Shown here piece after piece: positions 7,560-10,614 of a DNA stretch of 10,614 nucleotides. The notes under the pieces are model-generated. The model was not told where the DNA came from. It saw only the letters and a list, made by a program, of their open reading frames with translations, and did not search any database. Location of the stretch: assembly GCA_947177495.1 (NCBI GenBank), contig CAMWUS010000035.1:1-10614 (forward strand). The letters are read 5' to 3'. Numbering within the stretch: position 1 is the first letter of the stretch; each line of letters begins with the position of its first letter. Position numbers and translations under genes: made by a program. Origin of the DNA: an uncultured Clostridia bacterium (GTDB lineage: Bacteria > Bacillota > Clostridia > Christensenellales > Borkfalkiaceae).

Positions 7560-10500
7560 ATGACAAAGCAAAGTTTGAAGAGAAGAATGCGCCTTTACAT
7601 GATTGTAGTATCATTGATAATGGTCATTTTTGCCTTCGCGGGGGTGGGCTGTAGAAAAGCCAAGCCCACTTTAACATCGGTAGAGGTGCAAACCGCCCCT
7701 ACAAAAACAGAATATATCGTAGGAGACACGCTGAGCGCGGAAGGCGGTATATTGAAACTCAATTATTCGGACGGCACGTCCGCAACGGAGAATATGACCG
7801 ATTCCATGCTTTCGGCGGATATGTCGGCGGCGGGAGAGGTAACGGTTACCGTATCATATCCCGCGGGGGGGGGTACACCTTTAACGACCACGTTTACCGT
7901 TACGGTAAGTGATCCCGCCTCTGTCGAGGTGACGCTGAAATCGGTAAAGGTCAACGTCGGCAAGGATACATATTTCCAAGGCGACGCGTTTGACCTTTCG
8001 GACTATACGCTTACCCTTACGATGAGCGACAACAGCACGCAAACGGTTGCGCTTTTGGCAGAACACCTTACGAATCAGCCCGATATGACGTTGATAGGCG
8101 AAGAACAGCGCATCAATATAAGCTATACTTACAAGGGCGTTGCGGGTACTGCTTATTTCCATATTATCGTAAAAACGGATGCGGTAAGAAGTATTGAGCT
8201 TAAAACACAGCCCACGCTCGAATATAAAGAATGCGACATGTTTGAAATCGGCTCCGCGGCTTTGAACGTTACTTATGACAGCGGAAATAAGGGCGAAGTG
8301 GCAGTCACGGCGGACATGCTCGATTTGAGCAAGGTGGATATGTCGGTTGCAGGTACGTATACCGCTACGCTTACCTATCAGGGCAAATCCCTCGACCTTA
8401 CCGTAAAGGTAACGGCGCGCGATTTCTTTACGGGTATCGCCGCAGATCTCAGCGTACCCGCAGATATTACCGTATATATTCCCGCAAATGTTACTGCGCT
8501 GAAACTTGGCGGAAAGGCGGTAGACAGCGCAAACTATTCTTGGGCAAGCAACGTGCTTACCGTGAAAAAGGAAGCGTTTGCAAACTATACAAACAGCGGT
8601 GCGTTAGTGCTTACGGCAACGACCGCAGACAAAGAATATGACGTGCGCTTAACGCTTGCAGATAAAATCATTAAACAAGCGAGCGACTTCGCGTATATCA
8701 ACGAGCATTTAGACGGTTACTATGTGCTCGGCAACGATATCGACATGTCGACTTTAACCGACTTTGCAGGTATCGGTACCGTAGTAATCGATCTTCGTCC
8801 CGGTACGACGGAAGCCGATGAGGATTACATTCCCCAAGTAGGTCAGGGCAAAACCTTTACCGGTACTTTTGACGGTATGGGCTATGCGCTCAAAAATTGG
8901 ACGTTTGGCTGCACCGAGCTGGACGAACAGGACCATAAAATCTATTCGAAATATCAGGGTATTTCGTTGTTTAACAACATCGGCAAGAGCGGCGTTGTGC
9001 GCAACGTTGCAATCGAAAACTTCTCGTTAGACCTCGGCAAGCACAACTCCTTGGTGGCAACGATCAATGAAGGTTTGATCGAGAACGTAATTGTAAAGAG
9101 CGGCGAACTTACTTCGTGGTATACGCACGGCGCGGCAATCGCTGCCATCAACGAAGGTACGGTGCGCAACAGCATCAACCTTGTAACAAAATACACGTCC
9201 ATGGGGAACGCGGTTGACCTGCCCATGATTGCAGAATCGCAAAACGGGAAAACCGAAAATCTTTACAACCTTGCGATAGGCGATAAAGCATTCAGCAAAA
9301 CGGAAACGCAGCTGAAAACAGCAGAAACTTACGCATTGCCCGCAAGTGCTTGGCAAATTGTAGACGGTATCTATCCCATGCTTGTTTCTGCGAAATACAT
9401 CAGCATGCAAGCCACGTTGGCAGAAGGCTATAACCTTATCGAAGGTTTGGATCTCGATACCGCAAAAATTACCGTAAAGGGAATCCTTGTAAGCGGTGCG
9501 GAAGTTACCATCGAAGACGCTGTATTCTTCGGTTTCGACAAAACGCTTGCGGATAAGCAAACGATCACGGTTGTTGCCGACGGCGTTATTTGTGAGTTGG
9601 AAGTTGATGTATATGCGAAGTCGGTAGCAAGCATTGCTTGGGCGACGGAGCCCAACAAGACCTTTACGCAGGGCGCAACGTTTGATAATGCGGCAAGCGC
9701 AAAGATTACCGTAAATTATAACAATAACACCTCCGACGTGGTGAACGTTACTGCGGACATGGTTGACTCCTCCGCTGTTGACATGAACACCGCAGGCGAT
9801 TATACCGTAAAAGTCAGCTACGGCGGCAAGGAATTGACTTATACCGTTTCGGTAAAAGATTCTTCCGTCGTCGTTACCGAGTTGACGCTTGCGGCGGGCT
9901 TGGATACGAACGCGAAGTATTATGCGGGCGAAACCATCGACTTCTCCAATGTAACGCTTACCGTAACCTATTCCGACGGCACGGAAGATACCGTAAAAGT
10001 AACGAACAACGTATCGTATACCGATGAGGTGGGCGAACAGGTTGTAACGTATAGCTACGGCGGAAAGACGGTCACGCAAACGATTACCGTTCTTGCAACG
10101 CCTACGGCAGTAACCTACACGTTGAATACGTTGACGGAAGGTGAGAAATTTACCTATAACACGGCAGACGGTTTTGCTTGGTTTACGAACGGCAGCTTTA
10201 CCGCTACTTATAAAAACGGCGGCGAAAAGCCTGATACCACCGCAACGCTTACCGCGGACAACACGACGGTTGCAGGTACGTTGACTTCGGGGAAAAACGT
10301 TACCGTAACGCTTACCGTCGCGGTTGACGAAAAGCACAGTTTCGAAGTAGAAGTAACGTTTGGATTGCTTTACAGAGAAATCAAAACTGCCGCAGATTTG
10401 CAAGACGTTCACAACAACCTTGCAGGCGCGTATGTTCTTGCAAACGACATCGATATGTCGGGCGAGGAAGATTTCAACACAATCGGTGTTGCGGCAATTC

Positions 10501-10614
10501 ACGAGTATGGCGATGACAACAAACAGCTTGTTATTAACGACGAAGCGGCTAATTGGCAGACCGCAACCGATCGGAAGGGCGTACCGTTTACGGGAAATTT
10601 CGACGGAAACGGAT
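7560..10614 (+). CDS. Very large multi-domain surface lipoprotein with Big_3 Ig-like and GLUG modules (partial, 3' end outside window)
   Basis: The reading frame runs from the ATG at 7560 to the window end without a stop: 1018 complete codons plus one base. AAGGAGG (7548-7554) is ideally placed. A basic start (KQSLKRRMR) and a hydrophobic stretch lead to AGVGC with Cys31 as the likely lipid anchor; Gly at -3 is less usual. Visible order: Ig-like domains resembling bacterial Big_3 at about 37-119, 124-207 and 209-287 (YxxGD..., NYSDGT, VTVSY...FTVTVS); a beta-rich domain at about 296-372 ending ADKII; a GLUG-type beta-helix at about 372-612 (VLGNDIDMS, FTGTFDGMGYALKNW, closing WQIVDGIYPMLVS); a further beta-rich stretch to about 686; Ig-like domains at about 687-768 (VNYNNNTSDVV), 769-847 (YYAGE, VTYSDGTEDTV) and 848-940; and the start of another GLUG module (VLANDIDMSG, FTGNFDGNG) cut by the window edge. 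It starts 42 bases after the ROK gene and may share its transcript. A run of nine G lies in the first Ig domain. An adhesin or glycan-binding role is inference. Confidence 0.88.
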   Translation, partial: MTKQSLKRRMRLYMIVVSLIMVIFAFAGVGCRKAKPTLTSVEVQTAPTKTEYIVGDTLSAEGGILKLNYSDGTSATENMTDSMLSADMSAAGEVTVTVSYPAGGGTPLTTTFTVTVSDPASVEVTLKSVKVNVGKDTYFQGDAFDLSDYTLTLTMSDNSTQTVALLAEHLTNQPDMTLIGEEQRINISYTYKGVAGTAYFHIIVKTDAVRSIELKTQPTLEYKECDMFEIGSAALNVTYDSGNKGEVAVTADMLDLSKVDMSVAGTYTATLTYQGKSLDLTVKVTARDFFTGIAADLSVPADITVYIPANVTALKLGGKAVDSANYSWASNVLTVKKEAFANYTNSGALVLTATTADKEYDVRLTLADKIIKQASDFAYINEHLDGYYVLGNDIDMSTLTDFAGIGTVVIDLRPGTTEADEDYIPQVGQGKTFTGTFDGMGYALKNWTFGCTELDEQDHKIYSKYQGISLFNNIGKSGVVRNVAIENFSLDLGKHNSLVATINEGLIENVIVKSGELTSWYTHGAAIAAINEGTVRNSINLVTKYTSMGNAVDLPMIAESQNGKTENLYNLAIGDKAFSKTETQLKTAETYALPASAWQIVDGIYPMLVSAKYISMQATLAEGYNLIEGLDLDTAKITVKGILVSGAEVTIEDAVFFGFDKTLADKQTITVVADGVICELEVDVYAKSVASIAWATEPNKTFTQGATFDNAASAKITVNYNNNTSDVVNVTADMVDSSAVDMNTAGDYTVKVSYGGKELTYTVSVKDSSVVVTELTLAAGLDTNAKYYAGETIDFSNVTLTVTYSDGTEDTVKVTNNVSYTDEVGEQVVTYSYGGKTVTQTITVLATPTAVTYTLNTLTEGEKFTYNTADGFAWFTNGSFTATYKNGGEKPDTTATLTADNTTVAGTLTSGKNVTVTLTVAVDEKHSFEVEVTFGLLYREIKTAADLQDVHNNLAGAYVLANDIDMSGEEDFNTIGVAAIHEYGDDNKQLVINDEAANWQTATDRKGVPFTGNFDGNG
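7865..7873 (+). repeat. Poly-G tract of nine inside the coding sequence
   Basis: Nine consecutive G lie in the first Ig-like domain of the last lipoprotein gene and encode part of PAGGGT (residues about 101-106). With nine the frame stays open to the window end. Loss of one G gives TAA at 7882-7884; gain of one gives TGA at 7910-7912. It is the longest G run I see in the window. Confidence 0.95.
10431..10454 (+). repeat. Near-identical 24-base segment shared by the two large lipoprotein genes (copy 2)
   Basis: This is the partner of 5819-5842, in the last GLUG module of the open-ended lipoprotein gene, and again encodes YVLANDID. The same protein motif appears in diverged form at about 8718 (YVLGNDID) and 4300 (YIQTNDID), so four module starts can be aligned in the window. 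Confidence 0.8.

Noticed and set aside
9027..10502. A 491-codon open frame on the minus strand inside the last lipoprotein gene
   Set aside because: The + frame has a clear ribosome site, lipoprotein signal and recognisable domains along the same stretch. The minus-strand product is rich in Arg, Cys and Tyr with no domain I recognise, and it has no ribosome site. It arises from the codon bias of the + gene.
1..10614. CRISPR arrays, tRNA or rRNA genes, insertion sequences and phage genes
   Set aside because: I looked for regularly spaced repeats, cloverleaf-like segments, transposase motifs and terminal inverted repeats and saw none. Repeats in the window are protein-domain repeats. No gap between genes exceeds about 60 bases.

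Overview
The window reads as part of a Gram-positive (Bacillota, Clostridia-like) glycan-use locus, probably from an uncultivated gut anaerobe. The reasons are strong AAGGAGG-type ribosome sites, three lipoproteins with short signal peptides, a CUT1-type sugar ABC permease pair without its own ATPase gene, and very large surface lipoproteins built from Ig-like and GLUG modules. A Christensenellales-like source is a guess from gene style, not shown by the sequence. Every gene I can support is on the + strand.

Layout. Positions 1-58 hold the last codons of an unidentified gene. Next comes a tightly spaced run: a GH16 beta-glucanase lipoprotein with a C-terminal jelly-roll carbohydrate-binding domain (73-1455), two ABC permeases (1471-2439 and 2450-3358), and a 957-residue lipoprotein of Ig-like domains and two GLUG beta-helix modules (3383-6256). 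Gaps are 10 to 24 bases, so this looks like one operon whose promoter lies left of the window. A new promoter (about 6261-6288), overlapped by an inverted repeat, then drives a ROK-family regulator (6318-7517). Another very large lipoprotein of the Ig-like/GLUG type begins 42 bases later (7560) and is still open at the window end after 1018 codons.

How they may work together (inference): the GH16 enzyme cuts a beta-glucan at the cell surface, the permeases import the oligosaccharides using a solute-binding protein and ATPase encoded elsewhere, the large lipoproteins bind glycan or another surface, and the ROK protein senses a sugar and controls itself and perhaps its neighbours.

Points most worth a second look: an in-frame run of nine G in the last gene, where gain or loss of one base gives an immediate stop (possible phase variation); a ROK regulator that has lost all four family zinc ligands; a candidate operator on that regulator's -10 box; and a recurring, possibly unnamed beta-rich domain that ends in an 'AD-x-(I/L)-I' linker just before each complete GLUG module.
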